A stretch of DNA of 64,000 nt from Streptomyces sp. NBC_01262 (GTDB taxonomy: Bacteria; Actinomycetota; Actinomycetes; Streptomycetales; Streptomycetaceae), in the NCBI RefSeq assembly GCF_036226365.1, contig NZ_CP108462.1, positions 2,108,001-2,172,000 of the forward strand. Direction: 5' to 3'. Below the pieces are notes generated by a model. The model worked only from the letters and a program-made list of their open reading frames with translations. It made no database searches and had not been told where the DNA came from. Made by a program: the position numbers and the translations under genes. Position 1 is the first letter of the stretch. Each line of letters begins with the position of its first letter. This document shows, piece by piece, positions 1 to 7,848 of the stretch.

Positions 1-1
1 C

Positions 2-701
2 CGGCGTGGGGAGTTCGGGGAGCCGGACGGCCCCGGCGGGCTCGACATACCGGGGCTGGAGGTCTCCGGCCACGTCGCCGCCCTCGGCGAGGGCGTCACC
101 GGCCTCACCGGGGGCGAGCCGGTCACCGCGTACCTGCCCGCCTTCGGGGGCTACGCCGAGTACGCCCTCGCGCCGGCCGCGTTCGTCCAGCCGCTGCGCA
201 CGCCCGCCGGCGACATCGGCCTGGACGCCGCCGGCGGAGTCGGCAGCGCCGCTGCGCAGCTCGCCCGCGCCCTCGGAGCCCGTACCGTCATCGGCACCGT
301 CGGCTCGCCGGAGAAGGCCGAGTACGCGTCCGGGCTCGGCTACGACCGCGTACTGCTGCGCGAGGAGTTCGCCGACGCGGTGAGCGGCGTCGACCTCGTG
401 CTGGACCCCATCGGCGGTCGCGGTCTACGGCGACGCCGGGCGGCACGACGACTGGGACACCTCGGTCTGGGACCTGTGGAAGCACAACCGGTCCGTCACC
501 GGCTTCAACATCGGCGACCTCGCGCGCCGCGCGCCGGAGCTGCTCGCCGAGTACACCCGCGAGGCGCTGCAGCTGCTGGCGAAGGGCGAGATCCGCCTCG
601 GCATCACCGGCGTCCTCCCGCTCGACGAGGCGGCACAGGCGCATGTCGCCCTGGAGTCGGGAGGCAGCACCGGCAAGCTGCTGCTGCGGGTGGGCGGGTA
701 G
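2..701 (+). pseudogene. Zinc-type alcohol dehydrogenase / quinone oxidoreductase, decayed and 5'-truncated by the window edge
   Basis: The first part reads in frame 2 (EVSGHVAALGEGVTG, AYLPAFGGYAEYALAPAAF), the typical catalytic-domain stretch of medium-chain quinone oxidoreductases. The Rossmann motif AAGGVGSAAAQLARALGA follows, but the 25-30 residues that normally separate the two (the TAYLML and VLVHA region) are missing near 195-235. A second lesion near 412-421 removes the segment after LDPIGG and shifts the reading to frame 3, where the true C-terminus continues (VYGDAGRHDDWDTSVWDLWKHN to GKLLLRVGG, TAG at 699-701). Two independent deletions, one of them frameshifting, make this a pseudogene; assembly error is the alternative. 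It is convergent with the methyltransferase gene, 8 nt away. Confidence 0.8.
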
Positions 702-709
702 GCCGGTGG

Positions 710-1753
710 TCAGTCCGACGGCACCGCCTCCAGGATCTGCAGGGGCGAGCGGGTGGCGACGACCTGGCCGAGCCGCAGTCCGGCCTTGCCGAGCAGTTGC
801 GCGTACTCCTCCCGGGTGCGCTCGCGGCCGCCGAGGAGGGTGAGCATCACGACGTCGCGGAGCTTGGCCTCACCGGGGGTGTTGCCGGGCGGGACGACGG
901 ACTCGATGAGGAGGAGGCGGCTGCCGGGGGCCATGGCCCGCCGGCAGGCGGTGAGGATGCGCAGGGCGTCGTCGTCGGCCCAGTCATGGATGATCGACTT
1001 GAGGATGTAGAGGTCGCCCGCGGCGGGTATCTCGTCGAAGAAGTCGCCGCTGACGACCCGGCAGCGCGCGGACAGGCCCTCGGCCTCGAAGCGTCTGGCC
1101 GCGCCCACCACGACATGCGGCTGTTCCATCAGTACGCCCTCCGCCGCGGGGTGGGCCTTCAGCAGGTCGGCGAGCAGGGTGCCGTCGCCGCCCGCGACGT
1201 CGACCACGACGCGGGCGCCGGAGAAGTCGTACGCGCCGGTCACGGCCGCGCTCTCCAGCCGGCTGAACCCGGCCATCGCGCCGTTGAAGTGGCCGCCGAC
1301 CTCCGGGTGGTCGCGGAGGTACTCGAACAGGGGCTGCCCGAAGGCCTCGGGGAAGGCGGGCAGGCCGGTGCGCAGGCTGTATCGGGCGTCCTGGAAGGTG
1401 CGGGAGACCACCGTGGACCACCTCAGCAGGTCCAGCAGCGACTGGGGGTGGTCGGAGCGCAGGCAGTCGCCGGTCGGGGTGAGGGAGAAGCGGCCCGCAT
1501 CGTCCTCGGTGAAGATGCCCTGGCCGGCGAGGAAGCGCAGCAGCCGGTGGAGCGCGTCGGGGTCGCTGCCGGTGTCGGCGGCCAGGCCGGCGGCGTCGCG
1601 CGGGCCGGCGGCCAGGAGGTCGGCGATGCCGAGTTCGGCGGCCAACTGGAGCATGTGCCCGCAGATGTGGGCCTCGTTGATCTGCAGAATCCGCAGCACG
1701 CCTTCGAGCGCCGCCGGTTGCGCCGCCGGTTGGTCTGCCGGTTGGTCTGCCAT
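710..1753 (-). CDS. SAM-dependent O-methyltransferase, plant COMT/ASMT-like family
   Basis: The 347-residue protein has the usual size of small-molecule O-methyltransferases. The N-terminal third is the helical winged-helix dimerisation domain (HMLQLAAELGIADLL, then DALHRLLRFLAGQGIF). The C-terminal Rossmann fold has the SAM-binding motif VVVDVAGGDGTLLADLL around residue 180, and a catalytic-region histidine in LKSIIHDWADDDALRIL. These enzymes methylate phenolic hydroxyls, often of polyketides or siderophores, but the substrate cannot be inferred because no biosynthetic cluster surrounds it. The ATG at 1753 was chosen because homologous sequence starts just inside it. The extreme N-terminus is a Gln/Pro/Ala repeat (ADQPADQPAAQPAA). 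It is divergent from the MMPL gene. Confidence 0.85.
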   Translation of the reverse strand: MADQPADQPAAQPAALEGVLRILQINEAHICGHMLQLAAELGIADLLAAGPRDAAGLAADTGSDPDALHRLLRFLAGQGIFTEDDAGRFSLTPTGDCLRSDHPQSLLDLLRWSTVVSRTFQDARYSLRTGLPAFPEAFGQPLFEYLRDHPEVGGHFNGAMAGFSRLESAAVTGAYDFSGARVVVDVAGGDGTLLADLLKAHPAAEGVLMEQPHVVVGAARRFEAEGLSARCRVVSGDFFDEIPAAGDLYILKSIIHDWADDDALRILTACRRAMAPGSRLLLIESVVPPGNTPGEAKLRDVVMLTLLGGRERTREEYAQLLGKAGLRLGQVVATRSPLQILEAVPSD

Positions 1754-1860
1754 CCTCGTCCTCTTTTCTGTTGATTCCCGCTTCCGCTGAGCCCGGTCCG
1801 TCGTCTCAGCCTGCCACGGGGCCGCGCCCGCGCGGCGGGGAACCTGTAAGGGACATCTGC

Positions 1861-1993
1861 CTCCCGGGGGTGGGGTTACCCCCACTCCCGGGGGAGGAGA
1901 AGCCCACCCCCGACTCACCGGGCAGCCGGATTCGTTGCCCGCGCCGACGGCCATAGCGTCGAGTGCGTAAGGCGGCGGTAAGAGACCGCCGCC
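1861..1993. promoter_or_regulatory. Divergent intergenic region with a direct repeat and a perfect hairpin
   Basis: The 282-bp gap between the divergent methyltransferase and MMPL genes holds a perfect 10-bp direct repeat CTCCCGGGGG (1861-1870 and 1885-1894) flanking a small GTGGGG/CCCCAC stem. A perfect 9-bp inverted repeat GGCGGCGGT / ACCGCCGCC with a 5-nt loop lies at 1971-1979 / 1985-1993. The second hairpin sits about 40 bp before the MMPL start and could be an operator or a 5'-UTR stem. No regulator gene is adjacent, so the binding protein is unknown. Confidence 0.4.
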
Positions 1994-2035
1994 GGGCATG
2001 AGCCGGTACGAGCCGGAATGTATGAGGGGGACGAC

Positions 2036-4339
2036 GTGGCACGCACACACGGAAAAGCGGGCATCGCCGCCGCGATGGGCGGCTGGAGCGCCCGGCACCG
2101 CTGGCTGGCGGTCGGCGGGTGGCTGCTGTTCGTGGTCCTGGCGCTGGCCATCGGGTCGGTGGCCGGGCGGGTGGACACCACGGACAGCCAGGAGGTCCCG
2201 GGCGAGTACGGGCAGGCGGTGAAGATCCTGGACGAGGCGGGGCTGAACGACGGCCCGGCCGGGGAGATCGTGCTGGTCCAGTCGACCGGCGGGACGGTGA
2301 AGGCGACCGACCCGGCGTTCCGCACGGTGGTCGGCGGGGTGATCACGGCGGTGAAGGACACCGGCAAGGTCACCAACGTCCAGTCGCCGTACGACATCGA
2401 CACGATCTCGGCGGACGGCAGGTCCGCCCTCGTCAGGTTCGACATGCTCGGCGACCCGGACACCGCGTCGGACCGGGTCGAGCCGGTCCTCGCCGCCGTG
2501 CGGGGCGTACAGGAGCAGCACAAGGACCTGCGGGTCGAGGAGTTCGGCGACGCCAGCTCCCAGAAGATCTTCGACGACGCCTTCGGCAGCGACTTCAAGC
2601 GGGCCGAGTACTCGGCGGTGCCGGTCGCGCTCGGCATCCTGCTGATCGCCTTCGGCGCGCTGGTCGCCGCGCTGCTGCCGGTGGCACTGGCGATGACGGC
2701 GTTCCTGGCGACGACCGGGCTGGTGGCCGTGGTCAGCCACCTGATGCCGATGAACGACACCGCCAACTCCGTGATGCTGCTGGTGGGTCTGGCCGTCGGC
2801 GTCGACTACTGCCTGTTCTACGTACGCCGCGAGCGCGAGGAACGTGCCGCCGGGCACGACGCGCAGACCGCGCTGCGCATAGCGGCCGCGACCTCCGGGC
2901 GGGCCATCCTGGTCTCCGGGGTGACGGTGATCGTGGCGATGGCGGGCATGCTGTTCACCGGGCTCGCCGACTTCCAGGCGATGGGCCTGGCCACGATGAT
3001 GGTGGTGGCCGTCGCGATGTTCGGCTCCGTGACCGTGCTGCCCGCGGTGCTGTCGCTGCTGGGCGACCGGGTCGAGAAGGGCCGTATCCCGTTCCTGAAC
3101 CGCCGCAAGCGCACGCCGCACGGGCAGCAGGGGCAGCACGGGCAGCGTGCGCAGCATGCGCCGGTCGAGAGCCGCTTCTGGCGGGCCGTGCTCGCACGCG
3201 TCCTGCGCAGGCCGGGTCTGTCGGCGGCGCTCGCCGGCGGCGTGCTGATCGCCATCACGATCCCGGCCGCCGGGCTGCACACCGCGAACCTGTCGCTCGA
3301 CCAGGATCTCGGCGACAGCTTCCCGATCGTCCGGGCGTACGACCACATCAACGAGGCCTTCCCCGGCGGTCCGGCGCCCGCGCGGATGGTCGTGAAGGCC
3401 GACGACATCACCTCGCCCGCCGTGAAGAAGGCGGTCGACGCCTTCCGCACCGAGGCCCTCGCCAAGGGCGCCACCAAGGGCCCGGTCGAGGTGACCTGGC
3501 ACAACAAGGAGAACGTGGCGGAAGTCGCCATCCCGCTGGTCGGCGGCTCGGACCAGGACAGGGCGGAGAAGTCGCTGCGGCTGCTGCGCGACACCGTGCG
3601 GCCGGACACCCTGGGCAAGGTGACGGTGGCCGGGTTCAGCGCGCCGATCGGCGGTGACACGGCCGCGTCCATGGACTTCAACGAGAAGATCAGCAGCAGC
3701 GTGCCCCCGGTCTTCGCCTTCGTGGTCGTGTTCGCCTTCCTGCTGATGCTGATGTCGTTCCGCTCGCTGACGATCGCGCTGACCTCCATCGCGCTGAACC
3801 TGCTGTCGGTGGGCGCCGCGTACGGAATCCTCACCGTCGTCTTCCAGCACGGCTGGGGCGCCGGCCTGGTCGGCGCGACGGGCGTGGGCGCGGTGGAGTC
3901 CTGGCTGCCGCTGTTCCTGTTCGTGATCCTCTTCGGGCTGAGCATGGACTACCACGTGTTCGTGGTGTCCCGGATCCGCGAGGCGCGCATGCGCGGGCTC
4001 ACCACGCGCGGCGCGATCGAGCACGGCATCGTGACCACGGCGGGGGTCGTCACCAGCGCCGCCGTGATCATGGTCGCGGTCTTCGCGATCTTCGGGACGC
4101 TGTCCATGCAGAGCATGAAGCAGATGGGCGTCGGCCTGGCCGCGGCCGTCCTCATCGACGCCACCGTGATCCGCGGCGTACTCCTCCCGGCCGTCATGGC
4201 GCTGCTCGGCGAGCGCAACTGGTACCTGCCGAAGTGGCTCGGCTGGCTGCCGGACATGACACACGACGAGGCGCTCGCCGCCCCGCCTGCCCCTGAGGCT
4301 CCCGAGGCGACCCGCCCGCAAGCGGCCGTACGCGGCTGA
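2036..4339 (+). CDS. MMPL/RND-family membrane transporter
   Basis: This 767-residue inner-membrane exporter of the MMPL family (proton-driven RND superfamily) has the standard topology. One N-terminal helix (WLAVGGWLLFVVLALAIGSVAG) is followed by a large extracytoplasmic loop, a cluster of helices (VPVALGILLIAFGALVAALL to VLPAVLSLLGD), a second helix and loop, and a C-terminal helix cluster (VPPVFAFVVVFAFLLMLMSF onward). The proton-relay type motif GLAVGVDYCLFYVRREREE near residue 255 and its twin FGLSMDYHVFVVSRIREAR near 645 are both present. GTG 2036 was chosen because GAGGGGG lies 5 nt upstream; ATG 2018 is a weaker alternative. Such proteins export lipids or antibiotics; the substrate here is unknown. 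A His/Gln/Gly-rich linker joins the two halves. Confidence 0.9.
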   Translation: MARTHGKAGIAAAMGGWSARHRWLAVGGWLLFVVLALAIGSVAGRVDTTDSQEVPGEYGQAVKILDEAGLNDGPAGEIVLVQSTGGTVKATDPAFRTVVGGVITAVKDTGKVTNVQSPYDIDTISADGRSALVRFDMLGDPDTASDRVEPVLAAVRGVQEQHKDLRVEEFGDASSQKIFDDAFGSDFKRAEYSAVPVALGILLIAFGALVAALLPVALAMTAFLATTGLVAVVSHLMPMNDTANSVMLLVGLAVGVDYCLFYVRREREERAAGHDAQTALRIAAATSGRAILVSGVTVIVAMAGMLFTGLADFQAMGLATMMVVAVAMFGSVTVLPAVLSLLGDRVEKGRIPFLNRRKRTPHGQQGQHGQRAQHAPVESRFWRAVLARVLRRPGLSAALAGGVLIAITIPAAGLHTANLSLDQDLGDSFPIVRAYDHINEAFPGGPAPARMVVKADDITSPAVKKAVDAFRTEALAKGATKGPVEVTWHNKENVAEVAIPLVGGSDQDRAEKSLRLLRDTVRPDTLGKVTVAGFSAPIGGDTAASMDFNEKISSSVPPVFAFVVVFAFLLMLMSFRSLTIALTSIALNLLSVGAAYGILTVVFQHGWGAGLVGATGVGAVESWLPLFLFVILFGLSMDYHVFVVSRIREARMRGLTTRGAIEHGIVTTAGVVTSAAVIMVAVFAIFGTLSMQSMKQMGVGLAAAVLIDATVIRGVLLPAVMALLGERNWYLPKWLGWLPDMTHDEALAAPPAPEAPEATRPQAAVRG

Positions 4340-4363
4340 GACCGTACGCAGCCGACACCGCCG

Positions 4364-4403
4364 CATGGGCCCCGTCCTGTCGGGTGACAGGATGGGGCCC
4401 ATG
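4364..4403 (+). promoter_or_regulatory. 18-bp hairpin between the MMPL and GNAT genes, enclosing the GNAT start codon
   Basis: Arms 4364-4381 and 4386-4403 are complementary at every position in RNA, with one G-U pair and a 4-nt loop (GGGT). The 3' arm ends exactly at the ATG of the downstream acetyltransferase. It could act as a factor-independent terminator for the MMPL transcript, although no U-tract follows. It could also occlude the GNAT start codon in a read-through transcript. The role is inferred; the structure is visible. Confidence 0.6.
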
Positions 4404-4937
4404 ACCGAGATCCACACCCCCCGACTGCTCCTGCGCCGCTGGGACGAGGACGACGACCTCGTCCCCATGGCGGAGATCAACGCGGACCCCGAGGTCATGC
4501 GCTGGATCGGCGACGGCTCGGTCCGCGACCTGGAGCGGACCGCCGAGGACATCGAGCGCTGGGAGGAGGAGTGGGACGAGGAGGGCTTCGGCCTCTTCGC
4601 CGTCGAGCTCCTGGCCTCCGGCGAGCTGATCGGCTTCGTGGGACTGTCCGTGCCCGGCTTCCTCCCGGAGGTGCTGCCCGCCGTCGAGATCGGCTGGCGG
4701 CTCGGCACACCGTTCTGGGGCCAGGGATACGCCTCCGAGGCCGCCCAGGCCGTGCTGGAGTTCGCCCTCACCGACCGCGGCCTCGACCGGGTCATCAGCA
4801 TCGCCCGGATCGGCAATGACCCCTCCGAGAACGTCATGCGCAAGCTGGGCATGGTCCCGGACCGGGTCACGAAGCACCCGGTGTACGGCCACCCGCTGCG
4901 CGTGCACGCGATCGACCTCACGGAGTACCAGGCTTAG
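4401..4937 (+). CDS. GNAT acetyltransferase, RimJ/RimL-like
   Basis: The 178-residue protein opens with the family-typical TPRLLLRRWDEDDD strand. It has the acetyl-CoA binding region IGWRLGTPFWGQGYASEAAQAVLEFAL (around residues 95-120) and ends with SIARIGNDPSENVMRKLGM, the conserved late motif of RimL-type N-acetyltransferases. Members acetylate ribosomal proteins or small-molecule amines. ATG 4401 gives the canonical N-terminus; ATG 4392 and GTG/ATG sites near 4365 are in frame but lie inside the hairpin. The Asp/Glu-rich stretch EDIERWEEEWDEEG is unusual but compatible with a surface helix. The substrate is unknown. Confidence 0.85.
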   Translation: MTEIHTPRLLLRRWDEDDDLVPMAEINADPEVMRWIGDGSVRDLERTAEDIERWEEEWDEEGFGLFAVELLASGELIGFVGLSVPGFLPEVLPAVEIGWRLGTPFWGQGYASEAAQAVLEFALTDRGLDRVISIARIGNDPSENVMRKLGMVPDRVTKHPVYGHPLRVHAIDLTEYQA

Positions 4938-5010
4938 GCCTGACCATCACCCACAGCTACTCCCTGTGAGGCGGGTATCACCGGCGGGGAAGGGGTATCC
5001 GTTAGCTGTG

Positions 5011-6105
5011 GTGCGAAGCCTGGGGGTGGAAGAAGAACTTCTACTGGTGGACGCGGGCAGCTGTGAGCCCCGCGCGGTCGCCGGAGCCGTTCTGGACGGC
5101 CTCGGCCCGGTCGTCAAGGACGGCCCGGGCGGCGAGCTGGTGGCCGAATTGCAGCAGGAGCAGCTGGAGACCAACACCTCGCCCTGCGAGAACCTCGACG
5201 GGCTGCGCAATGAGCTGCGCGGCTGGCGGGGACGGGCATCGGCGCTGGCCAGAACGCAGGGCGTGGAGGTCGCCGCGCTGGCCACCTCGCCGGTCGCGGT
5301 GTCGCCGAGGCTGACCTCGGACGATCGCTACCGCTGGATGGCGGAGGCCTTCGGGATCACCGCGCGCGAGCATCTGACCTGCGGCTGCCACATCCACGTC
5401 GAGGTCGGCTCGGACGAGGAGGGCGTCGCCGTCATCGACCGGATCCAGCCGTGGCTGGCCCCGCTGCTCGCGCTGAGCGCGAATTCGCCGTTCTGGCAGG
5501 GTCAGGACACCGGCTTCGCCGGTTACCGCTACCAGGTCTTCGCGCGGTGGCCCACCGCCGGGCCGCCACAGGCCTTCGGATCCGCCGAGGGCTACCGGCG
5601 GGCCGTCTCCGAACTGCTGGCCTCGGGCGTGATGCTCGACGAGGCGATGATGTACTTCGACGCGCGGCTCTCGGCCGCCTACCCGACCGTCGAGGTCCGG
5701 GTCTGCGACGTCTGCCCCGACATCGAGGACGCCCTGCTGCTCGCCGCCCTCGTCCGCGCCCTCGTCGTCACCGCCGCCCGCGACTGGACCGCCGGCCGCC
5801 CCGCCCCCGACATCGGCATCCCCCTCCTCCAGCTCGCCGCCTGGCGCGCCTGCCGCTCCGGCCTGGACGGCCCGCTCCTGCACCCGCGCACGCAGCGGCC
5901 CGCGACCGCCCGCGAGGTGGTCGAGGCCGTCGTGGAGCACACCGAGGCCGCGCTGAAGGAATCCGGCGACCTCGACACCGTACGGGCCGGCATCGACCGG
6001 CTGCTCACCGTCGGCACGGGTGCGCAGTGGCAGCGGACGGTGTACGGAGAGCGGGGTCCGACAGCGGTCGTACGGGAAGCGGTCAGCCGCACGCTGCTCT
6101 TCTGA
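5011..6105 (+). CDS. YbdK-type carboxylate-amine ligase (glutamate-cysteine ligase family 2)
   Basis: The 364-residue protein starts with the diagnostic MRSLGVEEELLLVD-like segment of the GCS2/YbdK family. It continues with NTSPCENLDGL, HLTCGCHIHVEVGS (metal and nucleotide region) and PTVEVRVCDVCPDIEDALLLAAL. Family members form an amide bond between the gamma-carboxyl of glutamate and an amine, classically cysteine. YbdK-type proteins show only weak glutamate-cysteine ligase activity in vitro, so a mycothiol role should not be assumed. GTG 5011 was chosen by family alignment; GTG 5008 is adjacent. GGGGAAGGGG lies about 15 nt upstream. It appears monocistronic. Confidence 0.85.
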   Translation: MRSLGVEEELLLVDAGSCEPRAVAGAVLDGLGPVVKDGPGGELVAELQQEQLETNTSPCENLDGLRNELRGWRGRASALARTQGVEVAALATSPVAVSPRLTSDDRYRWMAEAFGITAREHLTCGCHIHVEVGSDEEGVAVIDRIQPWLAPLLALSANSPFWQGQDTGFAGYRYQVFARWPTAGPPQAFGSAEGYRRAVSELLASGVMLDEAMMYFDARLSAAYPTVEVRVCDVCPDIEDALLLAALVRALVVTAARDWTAGRPAPDIGIPLLQLAAWRACRSGLDGPLLHPRTQRPATAREVVEAVVEHTEAALKESGDLDTVRAGIDRLLTVGTGAQWQRTVYGERGPTAVVREAVSRTLLF

Positions 6106-6172
6106 GGCGTTCACCCGGGGCCACGGGGCCACGGGGCCACGGCGGCCAGGGCCTTTCTGGGATCATCGGGGC

Positions 6173-7036
6173 ATGGCGTTCACCGAAGAGCTGGCCCGGG
6201 ACGTGCTCGGCGCCGAAGGGCACCCCGCGGGCACCGCGAAGCTCATCGCGCTCGGCGAGAACGCGGTCTTCGAGCTGGACGGCGGCATCGTCGCCAAGGT
6301 CGGCCGCGACGCGGAGCTGCTGGCGCGGGCCGAGCGGGAGACCCGCACCGCCGTCTGGCTCGCCGGGCTGGGCGTGCCGGCGGTCCGGGCGGCCGAGCCC
6401 GGCGCCCGGCTGGTGGACGGGCACCCGGTGACGTACTGGCACCGGCTGCCCGAGCCCGTACGCCCCGCCGGGCCCGCCGACCTCGCCGGGCTGCTCCGGA
6501 TCGTCCACGCCCTCCCGAGGCCCGGCTTCCCACTCCCCCGGCGCGACCTCCTCGGCGGCGTCGAGCGCTGGCTGCGCCTAGCCGGCGACGCCATCGACCC
6601 GGCCGACGCGGACTACCTGCGCGCCCGCCGCGACGGCTTCGCCACCGCCGCGGCGGCCCTGAGCCCCCGGCTGCCCTCCGGGCCCATCCACGGCGACGCC
6701 CTGCCGCGCAACGTCCACATCGGGCCGGACGGGCCCCTCCTCGTCGACCTGGAGACCTTCTCCGACGACCTGCGCGAGCACGACCTCGTCGTCATGGCCC
6801 TGAGCCGGGACCGCTACGGCCTCGGCCCGCAGGCGTACGACGCCTTCACGGACGCCTACGGCTGGGACGTACGGGACTGGGACGGCTGCGCCGTCCTGCG
6901 CGGCGCGCGCGAGACGGCCAGCTGCGCCTGGGTCGCCCAGCAGGCCCCTGCGAATCCGGCGGCCCTCGCCGAATTCCGCCGCCGGGTCGCCTCGTTGCGC
7001 GACGACGACCCGACGGTGCGCTGGCACACCTTCTGA
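6173..7036 (+). CDS. Aminoglycoside phosphotransferase (APH)-like kinase
   Basis: The 287-residue protein has the APH/choline-kinase fold. It shows a nucleotide-positioning lysine in IVAKVGRD (about residue 42), the Brenner motif IHGDALPRN (H173-D175, N180) and the metal-binding VDLETF (D192), where most homologues have DFD or DWE. Actual substrates of such chromosomal kinases range from aminoglycosides to small metabolites, and nothing nearby identifies one. The ATG follows a short spacer containing three copies of a GGGGCCAC-type 9-mer (about 6117-6143). The gene is followed closely by the convergent exonuclease gene. Confidence 0.85.
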   Translation: MAFTEELARDVLGAEGHPAGTAKLIALGENAVFELDGGIVAKVGRDAELLARAERETRTAVWLAGLGVPAVRAAEPGARLVDGHPVTYWHRLPEPVRPAGPADLAGLLRIVHALPRPGFPLPRRDLLGGVERWLRLAGDAIDPADADYLRARRDGFATAAAALSPRLPSGPIHGDALPRNVHIGPDGPLLVDLETFSDDLREHDLVVMALSRDRYGLGPQAYDAFTDAYGWDVRDWDGCAVLRGARETASCAWVAQQAPANPAALAEFRRRVASLRDDDPTVRWHTF

Positions 7037-7060
7037 CGACCCGTCCCCCTCCGCTTCCCC

Positions 7061-7771
7061 CTACGCCGGCGCCCGCAACGGCCAGGCCGTGTCTATCTCG
7101 GCCGCCGGGGCGCCGCCCTGACGGGCCAGGAACTTCTGGAAGCCGGCGGCCCAGTCCGCGTACCAGCCGACCTGGGAGCGGTGGAGCTCCCAGAGCTCGC
7201 CCGCGCCGGCCTCGGGAAAGCGCTCGGCCAGGGCGATGGCGACCCGGACCGCGGCCAGCGCGTCGGCGGCCGCTTCATGGGCGTCGTCCAGGACGACCCC
7301 GTAGAACTGGCAGGCCGCTTCGAGCGTGCGCTTGCCGCGCCGGTAGCGGTCCAGGGAGCGGTCGATGACCAGGGGGTCGACGACGGGCCCGATGTCGCTG
7401 CCGAGCCGTTCGTCGAGGGAGGGGAGGCCGTGGCGGCGCAACTCGGCGGCCAGGAGGGTCAGATCGAAAGGCGCGTTGTAGACGACGACGGGCACTCCGG
7501 CGGCCCAGTGCGCGGCCAGCGCGTCGGCGATCTCGGCGACGGCCTCGACGGCGGGACGGCCGTCAGCGGCGGCGCGCTCGGTGCTTATGCCGTGAACGGC
7601 CGTGGCCTCCTCGGGAATCGGGACGCCTGGGTCGACCAGCCATTCCCGGTGCCGTACCGGCTCGCCGTCCCGGACTTCCGTGACGGCGGCGGTGACGATG
7701 CGTGCCGTCAGCGGGTCCGTACCCGTCGTTTCGAGGTCGAAGCCGACCAGCAGATCCCGGTGCCATCCCAT
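7061..7771 (-). CDS. 3'-5' exonuclease, DnaQ-like DEDDh family
   Basis: The 236-residue protein is a stand-alone DEDDh exonuclease. All acidic and histidine residues are visible: D12 and E14 in GFDLETTG, D103 in YNAPFDLTLLA, H165 and D170 in DDAHEAAADALAA. There is no polymerase or GIY-YIG domain, so it resembles the short DnaQ-like proteins of actinobacteria (RNase T/epsilon fold) rather than the replicative proofreading subunit. The ATG at 7771 gives a compact N-terminus. It lies 77 nt downstream of the HEPN gene on the same strand and may be co-transcribed. A 14-bp tandem duplication (GTCAGGACACCGGC twice, 7834-7861) runs over the end of the HEPN gene. Confidence 0.88.
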   Translation of the reverse strand: MGWHRDLLVGFDLETTGTDPLTARIVTAAVTEVRDGEPVRHREWLVDPGVPIPEEATAVHGISTERAAADGRPAVEAVAEIADALAAHWAAGVPVVVYNAPFDLTLLAAELRRHGLPSLDERLGSDIGPVVDPLVIDRSLDRYRRGKRTLEAACQFYGVVLDDAHEAAADALAAVRVAIALAERFPEAGAGELWELHRSQVGWYADWAAGFQKFLARQGGAPAAEIDTAWPLRAPA

Positions 7772-7848
7772 GGCGAGCGTCCTTCCTGCGGTTCCCCCGT
7801 GTGCTCTGCCATCCTCTCGTGAGGCACTGACAGTCAGGACACCGGCGG

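Noticed and set aside
710-4921. A 1,403-residue open frame on the minus strand running opposite the MMPL gene
   Set aside because: Only its last 347 residues (the methyltransferase) look like protein. The rest is the His/Arg/Gly-rich antisense of the MMPL and GNAT genes, a common high-GC artefact.
5011-6105. Mycothiol or ergothioneine gamma-glutamylcysteine ligase (EgtA)
   Set aside because: The N-terminus and length are of the YbdK subgroup and no other egt genes are nearby.
6117-6143. Three 9-bp tandem repeats before the APH-like gene as a regulatory array
   Set aside because: Too short and too GC-biased to distinguish from chance slippage.
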